Part shown: piece after piece, positions 1-9,223 of the stretch
How positions within the stretch are numbered: position 1 is the stretch's first letter
Layout of the letters: each line of letters starts with the position of its first letter
Source: Streptomyces griseocarneus
Lineage (GTDB): Bacteria; Actinomycetota; Actinomycetes; Streptomycetales; Streptomycetaceae
Direction of reading: 5' to 3'
Assembly: GCA_003674045.1 (NCBI GenBank)
Contig: PENC01000002.1
Span: 62,001-126,000, forward strand
Length of the DNA stretch: 64,000 nt
Program-made: the position numbers and the translations under genes
Notes under the pieces: generated by a model
What the model saw: the letters and a program-made list of their open reading frames with translations, nothing else
Databases searched by the model: none
What the model was told of the DNA's origin: nothing

Positions 1-1
1 T

Positions 2-622
2 GCGGTCGCCTCGTTCCTGCTGATCTGGACGTACGGCATCGACGGCGGCTGGAGCGGCGTGTTCGAGGACGGGGTCAGCAAGGTCTTCCTGGCGCCGCTG
101 ATCCTGCTCCTCGTGGGGCCGCTGGTGATCCTCGGCTTCATCCTCTACGCACCGGCGCGGCACCGCGCCCTGCTGCGCTCCCGGCTGCGCCACCCGCTCA
201 AGGCCGTCGGCTGGTACGTCGGGGCGCTCGCCACCGGGATCGGCGGCCTGTACGTGGCCGGTCAGGGCAAGGGATACGCGGCGGAGTTCCTCGGCGGGAC
301 CACGGGGTACCTGGTGGGGGCCCTGCTGCCGCTCGCGATGCTGCCCGTGCTGCTGTGGATGGCGGCCTTCCTGTTCTTCGCCTCCGGCGCCGCCGCGCGA
401 TACGCCTTCAACACCGCCGACGTGCACGCCTCGCTCCCGGCGATCCTCACCGTGACGCTGGTCTGGGCGCTCAGCCTCGTCTCGCTCGGCGACGGCCTGC
501 CCAACGGCCCGGCGATCGTGAAGGTGGCCGCGTTCCTCGGCGGCCCCCTGTCGGTGACGGCCGTCTCCTGCTGGGAGCTGCACTACCTGCGCTCGCGCCA
601 CGGCGTCCGTATACGGGGCTGA
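2..622 (+). CDS. Integral membrane protein, 5' end cut by window edge
   Basis: The open frame continues to the left edge of the window (first whole codon at base 2), so the true start is outside; 206 codons are visible. The first ATG/GTG in frame, at 59, is internal to a hydrophobic stretch and is unlikely to be the start. About five hydrophobic segments are visible, for example PLILLLVGPLVILGFILYA, the GWYVGALATGIGGLYVAG helix and a long one ending LWMAAFLFFASG. They are separated by short basic loops, and the C-terminus is RSRHGVRIRG. No enzymatic or transport signature is recognised. It looks like one of the many polytopic membrane proteins of unknown function in Streptomyces. It is convergent with the crotonase gene, 43 bp away. 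Confidence 0.7.
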   Translation, partial: AVASFLLIWTYGIDGGWSGVFEDGVSKVFLAPLILLLVGPLVILGFILYAPARHRALLRSRLRHPLKAVGWYVGALATGIGGLYVAGQGKGYAAEFLGGTTGYLVGALLPLAMLPVLLWMAAFLFFASGAAARYAFNTADVHASLPAILTVTLVWALSLVSLGDGLPNGPAIVKVAAFLGGPLSVTAVSCWELHYLRSRHGVRIRG

Positions 623-665
623 CCGTGGGGCGCGCAGGTGCTCCCCGCGCGCCCCACGGCCCGGC

Positions 666-1457
666 TCACTCGCCCAGGCCCGCGAGGTCCCGCAGACGGC
701 GGGCCTGGGCCTGGCGCTCGGCGGCGCGCTGCTCCTCGTAGGAGCGGCCCGCGGCCTCCCGGAGCAGGGCCTTGGTCTCGACGACGGCGTCGCGGGGTGC
801 GGCGAGGAGCGCCGCGGTGAGGTCCTGGACGGCGGAGTCGAGCTCGGCGGCGGGCACGACGAGATTGGCCAGGCCGGTGCGCTCGGCCTCGTCCGCGTGG
901 ACGAACCGGCCGGTCGCGCAGATCTCCAGCGCGCGGGCGTAGCCGACCAGCGACACCAGCGGCTTGGTTCCGGTGAGGTCGGGCACCAGGCCCAGGCTGG
1001 TCTCGCGCATCGCGAACTGGACGTCGTCGGCACAGACGCGCAGGTCACAGGCGAGGGCAAGCTGGAAGCCCGCGCCGATCGCATGGCCTTGCACGGCCGC
1101 GACGGAGACGATGTCGTTCCGCCGCCACCAGGTGAACGCCTCCTGGTACGTGGCGATCTCGGCATCGAGCGCCTCGTCGGAGCCGCGTGCCAGATCGAGG
1201 AAGGACGGCTCGCCGTCGAAGCCCTCGGGGGTGAACGCCTGCCGGTCGAGCCCGGCGGAGAAGGACTTGCCCTCCGCGCGCAGCACCACCACGCGCACGC
1301 TGCCCGGCAGCGACCGCCCGGCCTCGGCCAGCCCCCGCCACAGCGCGGGCGACTGGGCGTTGCGCTTGGCGGGGTTGGTGAGGGTGACGGTGGCCACCGT
1401 GTCGTCCACGGTGAGCTGTATGCCGTCCTGGTCGAGCAGGGTCTTGGGGGCGGTCAT
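666..1457 (-). CDS. Enoyl-CoA hydratase/isomerase (crotonase) family protein
   Basis: The 263-residue product has the usual length of a monofunctional crotonase. The two oxyanion-hole segments are present: KSFSAGLD (about 64-71) and GHAIGAGFQLALACDL (about 124-139). An Asp in GLVPDLTG (about 156-163) stands near the position of the second catalytic acid. The family hydrates 2-enoyl-CoA thioesters or isomerises, hydrolyses or decarboxylates related CoA esters; the substrate cannot be read from the sequence. Start ATG at 1457. The gene is followed on the same strand, after a convergent gap, by the membrane protein on the other strand, and it lies 118 bp downstream of the small HTH gene. No other beta-oxidation gene is adjacent, so a stand-alone role is likely. 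Confidence 0.9.
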   Translation of the reverse strand: MTAPKTLLDQDGIQLTVDDTVATVTLTNPAKRNAQSPALWRGLAEAGRSLPGSVRVVVLRAEGKSFSAGLDRQAFTPEGFDGEPSFLDLARGSDEALDAEIATYQEAFTWWRRNDIVSVAAVQGHAIGAGFQLALACDLRVCADDVQFAMRETSLGLVPDLTGTKPLVSLVGYARALEICATGRFVHADEAERTGLANLVVPAAELDSAVQDLTAALLAAPRDAVVETKALLREAAGRSYEEQRAAERQAQARRLRDLAGLGE

Positions 1458-1575
1458 CGGGGCCTCCGATTCGGCTGCAGTCGCTCTTGGTTGACTGCAC
1501 AGTAACCACCCGGCCGACTGCTCGACCGACCGGGTGGCACTGCCCGTACAGACCGTGCCCTTGGAGTGCGCGGTG

Positions 1576-1842
1576 TCAGACCGAGGGGGCCTTCTTGCCG
1601 CGCGTCGCTCCGCCGCGACCCCGGAGGATCACGCCGGATTCGCTCAGCATCCGGTGGACGAAGCCGTAGGAGCGGCCGGTCTCTTCGGCCAGCGCCCTGA
1701 TGCTCGCACCGGAGTCGTACTTCTTCTTCAGGTCTGCCGCGAGCTTTTCGCGCGCGGCGCCGGTCACCCGGCTGCCCTTCTTCAGAGTCTCGGCCACCCG
1801 TGCCTCCTCATGGGAGATGCGCCTCTTGTCTCTCATGATCAC
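1576..1842 (-). CDS. Small helix-turn-helix DNA-binding protein (88 aa)
   Basis: A short basic protein whose middle carries an HTH of the resolvase/sigma-like type: KLAADLKKKYDSGASIRAL followed by AEETGRSYGFVHRMLSESG (about residues 32-70), then RGRGGATRGKKA. The Arg/Gly-rich tail could contact the minor groove. GTG at 1842 is chosen because an AGGAGG lies about 10 nt upstream; ATG at 1836 (MRDKRRIS) is the alternative and changes the protein by two residues. The family is, from memory, conserved in Streptomyces, but I know of no assigned target. Two perfect palindromes lie 80-120 bp upstream and may be its own operator (annotated separately). Confidence 0.75.
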   Translation of the reverse strand: MIMRDKRRISHEEARVAETLKKGSRVTGAAREKLAADLKKKYDSGASIRALAEETGRSYGFVHRMLSESGVILRGRGGATRGKKAPSV

Positions 1843-1921
1843 CCCTCCCCGGCCTCCTGGCCACCCATTCGACAAGGTCCATGGGATGAGGTTTCCGCGA
1901 TTTCGGGCCGCACCGGGGCCT

Positions 1922-1963
1922 GGAACAGGCTGTTCCGAACAGTCGCGCTCGTACGGCCGTACG
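1922..1963. promoter_or_regulatory. Two palindromes upstream of the small HTH gene
   Basis: GGAACAGGCTGTTCC (1922-1936, 7-bp arms, 1-bp centre) is followed by another GAACAG half-site. CGTACGGCCGTACG (1950-1963) is a perfect 14-bp palindrome. They lie 80-121 bp upstream of the GTG start at 1842, where operators or activator sites would sit. That they bind the adjacent HTH protein is inference only. Nothing else is recognised in the 1843-2175 gap. Confidence 0.35.
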
Positions 1964-2177
1964 GGTGGCGGGGTGAAGGGGCAGGTCAGACGGGGCACCG
2001 GTCGCCCACGGTGCGAACACCCCGGCGCACGGCACTGGGCGTGCGCCGGAGCATTCGGGGCCACCGTGGTACGAGCCGTACTCACTCAGATGATGGATCA
2101 CCCGTCGGCCGAATGATCGGGACAGGGGCGTCCGGGCGCCGGGCGCACGCCGGTGCCCCCGGCGCCATCCGGGGAAA

Positions 2178-2207
2178 GGGGCCCGGCAACGGAACCGGCC
2201 GGGCCCT
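2178..2207 (-). terminator. Hairpin downstream of ABC-F gene
   Basis: GGGCCCGGC (2179-2187) and GCCGGGCCC (2198-2206) form a perfect 9-bp GC stem with a 10-nt loop, about 40 bp beyond the ABC-F stop codon. There is no clear U-tract, which is normal for Streptomyces terminators. Confidence 0.5.
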
Positions 2208-2245
2208 TGGCGGGCACCGGCCGGAGGAGAGAAGCGGGGCGGGGG

Positions 2246-3844
<1,599 letters not shown>

Positions 3845-3893
3845 TGGACTGCTCCTGGGCGGGCATGAAGAAACGGACGGCGATGGACGGGGG

Positions 3894-3925
3894 AAACACA
3901 CCCGCGCGCGGCCCTGCCGCGCGGG
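3894..3925 (-). terminator. Attenuator-type hairpin in ABC-F leader
   Basis: Read on the minus strand, CCCGCGCGGC pairs with GCCGCGCG-CGGG across a 3-nt loop (two extra bases in the right arm). It is followed directly by TGTGTTT, a short U-rich run unusual for this GC-rich genome. It sits between the leader peptide (3963-3986) and the ABC-F start (3844), as an intrinsic terminator in an attenuation system would. Confidence 0.5.
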
Positions 3926-3962
3926 AGGCGCGGGGGCGGGCGGCGGAATGGGCCGACGCCGT

Positions 3963-3986
3963 CTAATGCACGAGGAGGAATGCCAT
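3963..3986 (-). CDS. Putative leader peptide MAFLLVH upstream of ABC-F
   Basis: ATG-GCA-TTC-CTC-CTC-GTG-CAT-TAG encodes seven residues. A TAGACT hexamer (plausible -10 box) ends about 7 nt before the ATG, and no Shine-Dalgarno sequence is visible. This suggests a leaderless transcript starting at or next to the ATG. A terminator-like hairpin follows before the ABC-F start 119 nt downstream. ABC-F protection genes are often controlled by ribosome stalling on such peptides; applying that here is inference. The upstream half of the 315-bp gap (3987-4159) otherwise shows only the divergent promoter region. Confidence 0.45.
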   Translation of the reverse strand: MAFLLVH

Positions 3987-4159
3987 ACGGACCAGTCTAA
4001 CGGTGAAGCGCAACCCGATTTCGTGGCGCTCGGCTGGCAGCCGGGTGCCCCGCTGGGGTAGTCATGGCGCGACGGAACGGGCAGTGCCCCTGACACCACC
4101 CCGAAACGGGCACACGACGAACCGCTCATCGATACTCGGGGTGGAAAGGCGGTGACCGT

Positions 4160-5056
4160 ATGCAGTTCGACGACGACGCGGACCTCGACACGTCCCAGGT
4201 GCAGGACTCGCGGGGCAGCCGGATCCCCGGCGGCGGGGTGACCATCGGCGGCGGGATCGTGGGACTGATCGCCCTGGTGCTGGGGCTCTTCTTCGGCATC
4301 GGCCCGCAGGAGCTCGGGCTGAGCGGCTCGGAGCCGGGCGGCTCGCCGTCCGCCCAGGCGAGCACGGCCGAGCAGGTCTCCCAGCACTGCCGCACCGGCC
4401 GCGACGCCAACACCAAGGAGGACTGCCGGATCGTCGCCGTGGTCAACAGCGCCCAGTCCTTCTGGGGCCAGGAGCTCGCGCGCCGCGGGCGTACCTACAC
4501 CCCGGCGTCCACGGTCCTCTTCACCGCCCGCACGAACACCGCCTGCGGGCCCGCGACCTCGGCGGTCGGCCCGTTCTACTGCCCCGGCGACCACAAGGTC
4601 TACCTGGACCTCGGGTTCTTCGACGAGCTCCGCACCAAGTTCGGCGCGAGCGGCGGGCCGTTCGCCCAGGCGTACGTCGTCGCCCACGAGTACGGGCACC
4701 ACATCCAGAACCTGCTGGGCACCCTGAACAAGGCCCAGGACCGCAAGACGGGCGCCGAGAGCAACTCCGTCAAGGTCGAGCTCCAGGCCGACTGCTACGC
4801 CGGCGTCTGGGCGAAGCACGCCACCTCGACCCCCGAGAAGTCCACCGGCCGCCCGCTGCTCACGCAGCTCACCCAGAAGGACATCGACGACGGCCTCTCC
4901 GCGGCGGCGGCCGTCGGCGACGACCGCATCCAGGAGAAGTTCCAGGGCCGCGTGACGCCGGAGAGCTGGACGCATGGCTCTGCGGCGCAGCGGCAGCAGT
5001 GGTTCAAGACCGGCTATACGACGGGGGATGTCGCTCGCTGCGACACGTTCCGCTGA
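4160..5056 (+). CDS. Neutral zinc metallopeptidase, YpfJ/KPN_02809-type
   Basis: The 298-residue protein has a short N-terminal acidic cytoplasmic part, one membrane segment ([19 protein letters not shown], about 28-46) and an extracytoplasmic domain. The zincin motif HEYGHH is at about residues 174-179, and a downstream [14 protein letters not shown] helix supplies the likely third ligand, as in the neutral zinc metallopeptidase (YpfJ) family. Four to six Cys (QHCR, EDCR, ACGP, FYCPG) suggest disulfides outside the membrane. The substrate is unknown. The gene is divergent from the ABC-F gene and followed by a terminator-like hairpin. Confidence 0.88.
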   Translation: MQFDDDADLDTSQVQDSRGSRIPGGGVTIGGGIVGLIALVLGLFFGIGPQELGLSGSEPGGSPSAQASTAEQVSQHCRTGRDANTKEDCRIVAVVNSAQSFWGQELARRGRTYTPASTVLFTARTNTACGPATSAVGPFYCPGDHKVYLDLGFFDELRTKFGASGGPFAQAYVVAHEYGHHIQNLLGTLNKAQDRKTGAESNSVKVELQADCYAGVWAKHATSTPEKSTGRPLLTQLTQKDIDDGLSAAAAVGDDRIQEKFQGRVTPESWTHGSAAQRQQWFKTGYTTGDVARCDTFR

Positions 5057-5091
5057 GGGGGGTGCCGGGGTGGTCGGTTGCGGTCCGTGGG

Positions 5092-5142
5092 CCCGTTTGT
5101 GCCCACCCGTTCCGCCATGCGGAACGCCTGCCCACAAACGGG
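5092..5142 (+). terminator. Imperfect inverted repeat after the metallopeptidase gene
   Basis: CCCGTTTGTG (outer) and GTTCCGC (inner) pair with GCGGAAC and CACAAACGGG around a CAT loop, with a mismatched middle. The same design, a GTTGTGCCCACCC / GGGCAGGCGTTCCGC type, recurs inside cobB at 17324-17399. That makes this a dispersed terminator-like element rather than a unique one. Confidence 0.5.
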
Positions 5143-5220
5143 AAAGGTGGGGCGGAAGGCGCGCCCCCGGCGGGGCGGGGGCCAGGGAGCGGAGCCCCCG
5201 GGAGGTGACGCGACGGGGCA

Positions 5221-5475
5221 GGCTGCGCCCCTTTAGGGGCGCGGGGAACTGCGCGACAAGCCCCCACCGGGCCGCAGACGCGCGCGCAGCGCAAGAAGCA
5301 GCCCGGTAGGCGCCGCGCAGCGACCCGCAGACGCGCGCGCAGCGCAAGAAGCAGCCCGGTAGGCGCCGCGCAGCGACCCGCAGACGCGCGCGCAGCGCAA
5401 GAAGCAGCCCGGTAGGCGCCGCGCAGCGACCCGCAGACGCGCGCGGAGCGCAAGCCGCAGCCCGGTGGGCGCGCC
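5221..5475 (+). repeat. Dispersed intergenic element, copy 1, with 53-bp tandem array
   Basis: The core (5236-5270) carries the recurring GGGGCGCGGGGAACTGCGCG...GACAAGCCCCCACCGG sequence shared with five other gaps in the window. Its right half, beginning CCGCAGACGCGCGCGCAGCG, is repeated head to tail with a 53-bp period: starts at 5272, 5325, 5378 and 5431, the last copy partial and diverging after about 45 bp. The first three copies are essentially identical. The array lies between convergent genes. With the terminator it accounts for the whole 439-bp gap 5057-5495. Confidence 0.85.
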
Positions 5476-5495
5476 GGAGAGCCCAGCGGCAGCGG

Positions 5496-6950
5496 TCACG
5501 CTCCGCCCGTGTGCACCTGAAAAGCAGCCCTCCGCATCGCTTTCGCCAGTGCAGGATCGGGGTGCGCTGCCGCCAGCGCCACGAGGACCTGGACCGTACG
5601 CGGATGCCCCACCGCCCGGACCTCGTCCAAAAGGCCCGGCACCGTACCCTGCACGGCCGAGTCGAGGTGGCGGACCAGCAGGCGGCTCTCCCCGTGGTCG
5701 GCGACGGCCGCGGCCGTGTCCACCCACAGCCACGTCGCCTCCTCCCGGGTGAGCACCTCCGCCGCCTCCTCCGGGTCGCTGCCCTCGTGCTCGGCGAGCC
5801 ACAGGAGCGCGTAGGGGCGCAGGACGGGCTCGTCGGCGACGGTCCGTACGACGGGCTCGGCGGGGGCGCCCACCGCGCGCAGCGCCTCGAAGGCGAGGCC
5901 GCGGACGAGCGCGTCGTCGCCGCGGGCCGCGTCGAGGAGCTCGCTGACGGCGCTGTTCACGGGGCGGGCGGCGAGCCAGGCGCGGTACTCGGCGCGCGCC
6001 GGGCCGGGGGTGAGGTCGGCGCAGCCGCGCAGCATGGCCTCGGCGGACAGCTCGATGTGGCCCGCCGGGCTCTGGGCCGCCACGCAGATCTGCTCCAGCT
6101 TGACCCAGACCGCCCAGTTGCCGAGCGGGGTCAGGACGGCCTCCCGGGTGTCGCCGGCGGCGTCCGCCGTGGCGGGGCCGCCGTCGCGTACGACGAGCGC
6201 GCCCACGGAGGCGAGCCCGTCGAGCGCCCAGTCGAGCAGGCCGGCGAGCGGGTCCCGCCCGTCGGGACCGTCGGCCGCGGCGGGCCCGGGGGCGGGCTCG
6301 GGGCCGTCGTACGGCACCTCGCAGCGCTCGGCGCGGATCTCCGCGACGCGCTGCTGGAGGAGGTCGAGGAGCATCGCGACGGCCACGGGACCCGCGGACA
6401 GGTGCATGACGGACAGCAGCTGCGGCGCGGCCTCGACGACCTCCGCGGCGATCGTCGCGTCGGTGCCCTCGGGCGCGGGGTGGGCGAGGGACCAGGCGTC
6501 GAAGAGCGCGACCCAGCCGCGCAGCACGGCGCCGTCGTCGCGGTCCCACGCCGTCAGGCGCCAGCCGGGGCGGGCGGTCTCGCCGTGCAGCTCGATGAGC
6601 CCGGCGAGGCGGGCGCGGTCCCAGTCGGCCCGTACCTGGCGGGCCGTCAGGCTCAGGGCCTCCGCGGCCCGCTCGGCGGCGTTCCCGGCGAGTGTCCCGG
6701 CGGGCTCTTCGGCCGTGGCGGGCTTCAGCGCGGTGCCGCGACCGCGCTCGTCGGCCGCCCAGCGGGCCACACGGACCGCGCCGACGAGACCGCCTCTCGC
6801 CTGGCGGGCGAGTTCGGCGGGGGCCGGGGTGCCCGCCGGTGGGCGGGGAGCGGGGCGGGAGCCGCGATTCGCCACGGCCCGGCGGGCAGCGGCGATCGGC
6901 TGTCGGGGAACCAGTCTGAGCCGGGAGTCGCGCGGAGTACGGGACGTCAC
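5496..6950 (-). CDS. Uncharacterised repeat-fold protein, paralogue of 30861-32348
   Basis: A soluble protein of about 484 residues, rich in Ala, Glu and Arg, with no signal peptide or catalytic motif. The C-terminal third aligns by eye with the protein encoded at 30861-32348: both have an AFEAL.../QQALSLLG-type helix, then EP, then a WLAEH motif, then a Trp-containing DTxAA segment, LLVxxL, and the ending HPxxxxVLxAxxxxHP..A.A.RRAAF. The helical periodicity suggests HEAT-like repeats. The frame extends to an ATT codon near 6986. GTG at 6950 is preferred as the first conventional start, but no strong ribosome site is visible. The function is unknown. Confidence 0.65.
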   Translation of the reverse strand: MTSRTPRDSRLRLVPRQPIAAARRAVANRGSRPAPRPPAGTPAPAELARQARGGLVGAVRVARWAADERGRGTALKPATAEEPAGTLAGNAAERAAEALSLTARQVRADWDRARLAGLIELHGETARPGWRLTAWDRDDGAVLRGWVALFDAWSLAHPAPEGTDATIAAEVVEAAPQLLSVMHLSAGPVAVAMLLDLLQQRVAEIRAERCEVPYDGPEPAPGPAAADGPDGRDPLAGLLDWALDGLASVGALVVRDGGPATADAAGDTREAVLTPLGNWAVWVKLEQICVAAQSPAGHIELSAEAMLRGCADLTPGPARAEYRAWLAARPVNSAVSELLDAARGDDALVRGLAFEALRAVGAPAEPVVRTVADEPVLRPYALLWLAEHEGSDPEEAAEVLTREEATWLWVDTAAAVADHGESRLLVRHLDSAVQGTVPGLLDEVRAVGHPRTVQVLVALAAAHPDPALAKAMRRAAFQVHTGGA

Positions 6951-7073
6951 AGGAGCAGTCTTGCCGTTGACGCTCCGAAAACCCAATCGGAATCAATTGT
7001 CCGGCCGTCGGCCCCTGCCTCCGGGTGTGCCCCCGAGAGCTGCCGGAACCCCTGGGGGAGGGGTCGCATCCGG

Positions 7074-8201
7074 TCACATCAGAGGGGTCAGGAAGCGCCG
7101 CAGGGCCTCTTCGTAGGCGGCCGGGCCGGCGTTCCACATGGCCGCGTGCGGGGCGTGCCGGACGGCCCGCAGATGGATCAGATCCGGTCGTCGTGCGACG
7201 AGTTCACGTGACCGGGCCCACGGGGCGAGGGTGTCGTCGGGACCGTGCACGAGCAGGACGGGTCCGGTCAGCCGGGAGGGGTCGGTGGCCGATATCAGGC
7301 TGTCGGCCTCCAGACCGGTGCTGCCTTCCGCCGCGCGGGCCGCAAGCGGAATCAGCGGGGCGGGGGTGCCGCGGTGGGCCGCGCAGGCCCGGACGAATGC
7401 CTGCCAGTCGAGAACCGGCGAGTCCAGGACGACCCCGGCGACGCGCGGCGCCAGCGCCGAGTCCAGGGCGGCGATCAGGGCCATCGTGGCGCCGGTGGAC
7501 CAGCCGTGCAGGACGATGCGGCGGGCGCCGTACCGGACGGCGTAGCGGATCGCGGCGTCGAGGTCGCGCCACTCCGAGGCGCCGAAGTGGCTGACGCCCT
7601 CGGGCAGCGGGGGCGCGCCCGGGTCGCCGCGGTAGCCGATGTCGAGGACGGGCAGCCGCATCCGGTGCAGGAACGGCATGACGACCATGGGGTGCTCGCG
7701 GGTCGCGCCGAGCCCGTGCACCGTGATCACCCACGTGCCGCGGTCCCCGGGCACGAACCAGGCGGGCAGGGGGCCCAGCTCGCCCGGCACCTCCACATCC
7801 GCGTGGCCGAGCCCGAGCGCGTCGCGGGGGTTCCCCGCGTGCACCTGCGGCGTGAGCCGCACCCGGGCTCCGGGCTCCAGCGCACCGTGGGTGACACGCT
7901 CCAGGCGGCGCACGACGCAGTCCGCGGGGGCTTCGGCGGACTCCTCGACGGGCCCGACGACGGCGTGCAGCCCGGGGGCGATCAGGCCGTACGCACCGGG
8001 GTACTCCGTGGTGACGCCGCGGGTCAGGGTGACGGTGTGCGCGCCGACGGCGTGGACGACGAGTTCCTCCGCGTCGGGGAGCGGGCCGCCGGGGCGCGGC
8101 CGCAGCGCGGGACGTGCGGCGTACCGGCCGGCCACCACGGCGGCGGTTCCGGCACCGACTGCTGTCGTGGCGGCCACGGTGGCCGCCTTCGCCAGGCGCA
8201 C
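7074..8201 (-). CDS. Alpha/beta hydrolase family protein
   Basis: About 375 residues. The N-terminus (AATVAATTAVGAGTAAVVAGRYAARPAL) is a hydrophobic signal-anchor or signal-peptide-like segment, so membrane attachment or export is likely. The hydrolase domain shows ITVHGLGATREHP, the nucleophile elbow HGWSTGA (Ser at about 236), HGPDDTLAP with the probable catalytic Asp, and a C-terminal RHAPHAAMW with the probable His. The substrate is unknown. Start GTG at 8201 is chosen because it begins the hydrophobic segment; the upstream open frame is repeat DNA. The neighbouring class II aldolase gene lies upstream on the same strand. Confidence 0.8.
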   Translation of the reverse strand: MRLAKAATVAATTAVGAGTAAVVAGRYAARPALRPRPGGPLPDAEELVVHAVGAHTVTLTRGVTTEYPGAYGLIAPGLHAVVGPVEESAEAPADCVVRRLERVTHGALEPGARVRLTPQVHAGNPRDALGLGHADVEVPGELGPLPAWFVPGDRGTWVITVHGLGATREHPMVVMPFLHRMRLPVLDIGYRGDPGAPPLPEGVSHFGASEWRDLDAAIRYAVRYGARRIVLHGWSTGATMALIAALDSALAPRVAGVVLDSPVLDWQAFVRACAAHRGTPAPLIPLAARAAEGSTGLEADSLISATDPSRLTGPVLLVHGPDDTLAPWARSRELVARRPDLIHLRAVRHAPHAAMWNAGPAAYEEALRRFLTPLM

Positions 8202-8306
8202 GCTTCCAGTGTGACGGTGCGCCTGCCTCACGGCCACTGGGCCGGATGGGTGACCGCCCGACGTCAGCTCGCCCACCGGGGGCTGCGCCCCCCGGACCCC
8301 CACTCC

Positions 8307-8383
8307 GCCCACCGGGCTGCGTCTTGCGCTGCGTGCGCGGCTGCGGGCCGGTGGGGGCTTGTCGCGCAGTTCCCCGCGCCCCT
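8307..8383 (-). repeat. Dispersed intergenic element, copy 2 (reverse orientation)
   Basis: On the minus strand this reads GGGGCGCGGGGAACTGCGCG...ACAAGCCCCCACCGG, then CCGCAGCCGCGCACGCAGCG...CAAGACGCAGCCCGGTGGGCG, matching copy 1. It occupies the gap between the aldolase stop and the hydrolase start, beside a GGGGCTTCGCCCC hairpin at 8391-8403. Confidence 0.8.
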
Positions 8384-8411
8384 TGAGCCCGGGGCTTCGC
8401 CCCGGATCCCG

Positions 8412-9110
8412 TCACCCGCGCCGCTGGCCGTACCCGCGGAGCTTCGCCGTCGCCGAAGCAAGTTCGTCGCGGGTCAGGAGTGCCGGGGTCAGGCCCGGTA
8501 CCGATGCCGAGGTCAGCCAGACGCGGCACATCCACTCCAGCTGGGCCGTGCGGTCGTAGGCCTCCGCCAGCGTGGCCCCGTAGGTGATCGTCCCGTGGTT
8601 GCGCAGCAGGCACCCGGTCCGGCCGTCCAGGGCCCGGAGCATGTGGGCCGCGAGTTCGTCCGTGCCGTAGAGCGCGTAGGGGGCGACCCGCACCGGTCCG
8701 CCGAGGGCGCCTGCCATGTAGTGGACCAGCGGGAGCTCGTCGACCAGGCCGGCGGCGGCGGTGGCGTGGACGGCGTGGGTGTGGACGACGGCCGCGGCGT
8801 CGGTCGTGCGGTAGACGGCGAGGTGCATGGGAAGCTCGCTGGTGGGGGCGAGCCGTCCGAGCACCTGCCGCCCGTCGAGGCCGACGCCGACCGCGTCGTC
8901 CGGGCCGAGCCGGTCGTACGGCACCCCGCTGGGCGTGACGAGGACGACATCGCCGACCCGTGCCGAGACATTGCCGGAGGTGCCCACCACCAGTCCCTCC
9001 GCGGTGGTGCGGCGGGCGGTCGCGACGACCTCCGCCCAGGTCCGCCGGATGTCGTCGGTCCCGGCGGTCTCGCCGGGGGTCCCCTCGTACGCGGTCTTCG
9101 CTCGGTCCAT
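8412..9110 (-). CDS. Class II aldolase/adducin family protein (L-fuculose-phosphate aldolase-like)
   Basis: The 232-residue product has the length of FucA/AraD proteins. Visible motifs are GTSGNVSAR near the N-terminus (phosphate-binding loop), TPSGVPYD, TSELPMHLAVYR with the conserved Glu, HTHAVHA (two zinc His, about 112-114) and RNHGTITYG with the third His (about 170). The family cleaves or epimerises phosphorylated sugars with Zn2+; the real substrate is not determinable. ATG at 9110 has GGAGG 10 nt upstream; a longer frame to 9203 crosses the PHO box of the neighbour and is rejected. It is divergent from the phosphate transporter gene. Confidence 0.87.
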   Translation of the reverse strand: MDRAKTAYEGTPGETAGTDDIRRTWAEVVATARRTTAEGLVVGTSGNVSARVGDVVLVTPSGVPYDRLGPDDAVGVGLDGRQVLGRLAPTSELPMHLAVYRTTDAAAVVHTHAVHATAAAGLVDELPLVHYMAGALGGPVRVAPYALYGTDELAAHMLRALDGRTGCLLRNHGTITYGATLAEAYDRTAQLEWMCRVWLTSASVPGLTPALLTRDELASATAKLRGYGQRRG

Positions 9111-9152
9111 CGTTATCCGCCTCCGGTTCGCGTCACTGCTCGGCCCGGCCCA

Positions 9153-9174
9153 GTTCACCTTCCGTTCACCAAGG
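9153..9174 (+). promoter_or_regulatory. PHO box (PhoP-binding direct repeats)
   Basis: Two adjacent 11-bp units, GTTCACCTTCC (9153-9163) and GTTCACCAAGG (9164-9174), each begin with the GTTCACC heptamer that defines PhoP sites in Streptomyces. The pair ends 49 bp upstream of the pit start. This predicts control of the transporter, and perhaps of the divergent aldolase, by the PhoR-PhoP system. Confidence 0.85.
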
Positions 9175-9223
9175 GTCTTTACGGTCGCCGCTGTACTGAC
9201 CATCGAGCTGATTGCCTGGGTGA

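Noticed and set aside
5272..5475. CRISPR array
   Set aside because: The units are contiguous identical 53-mers without variable spacers and no cas genes are present.
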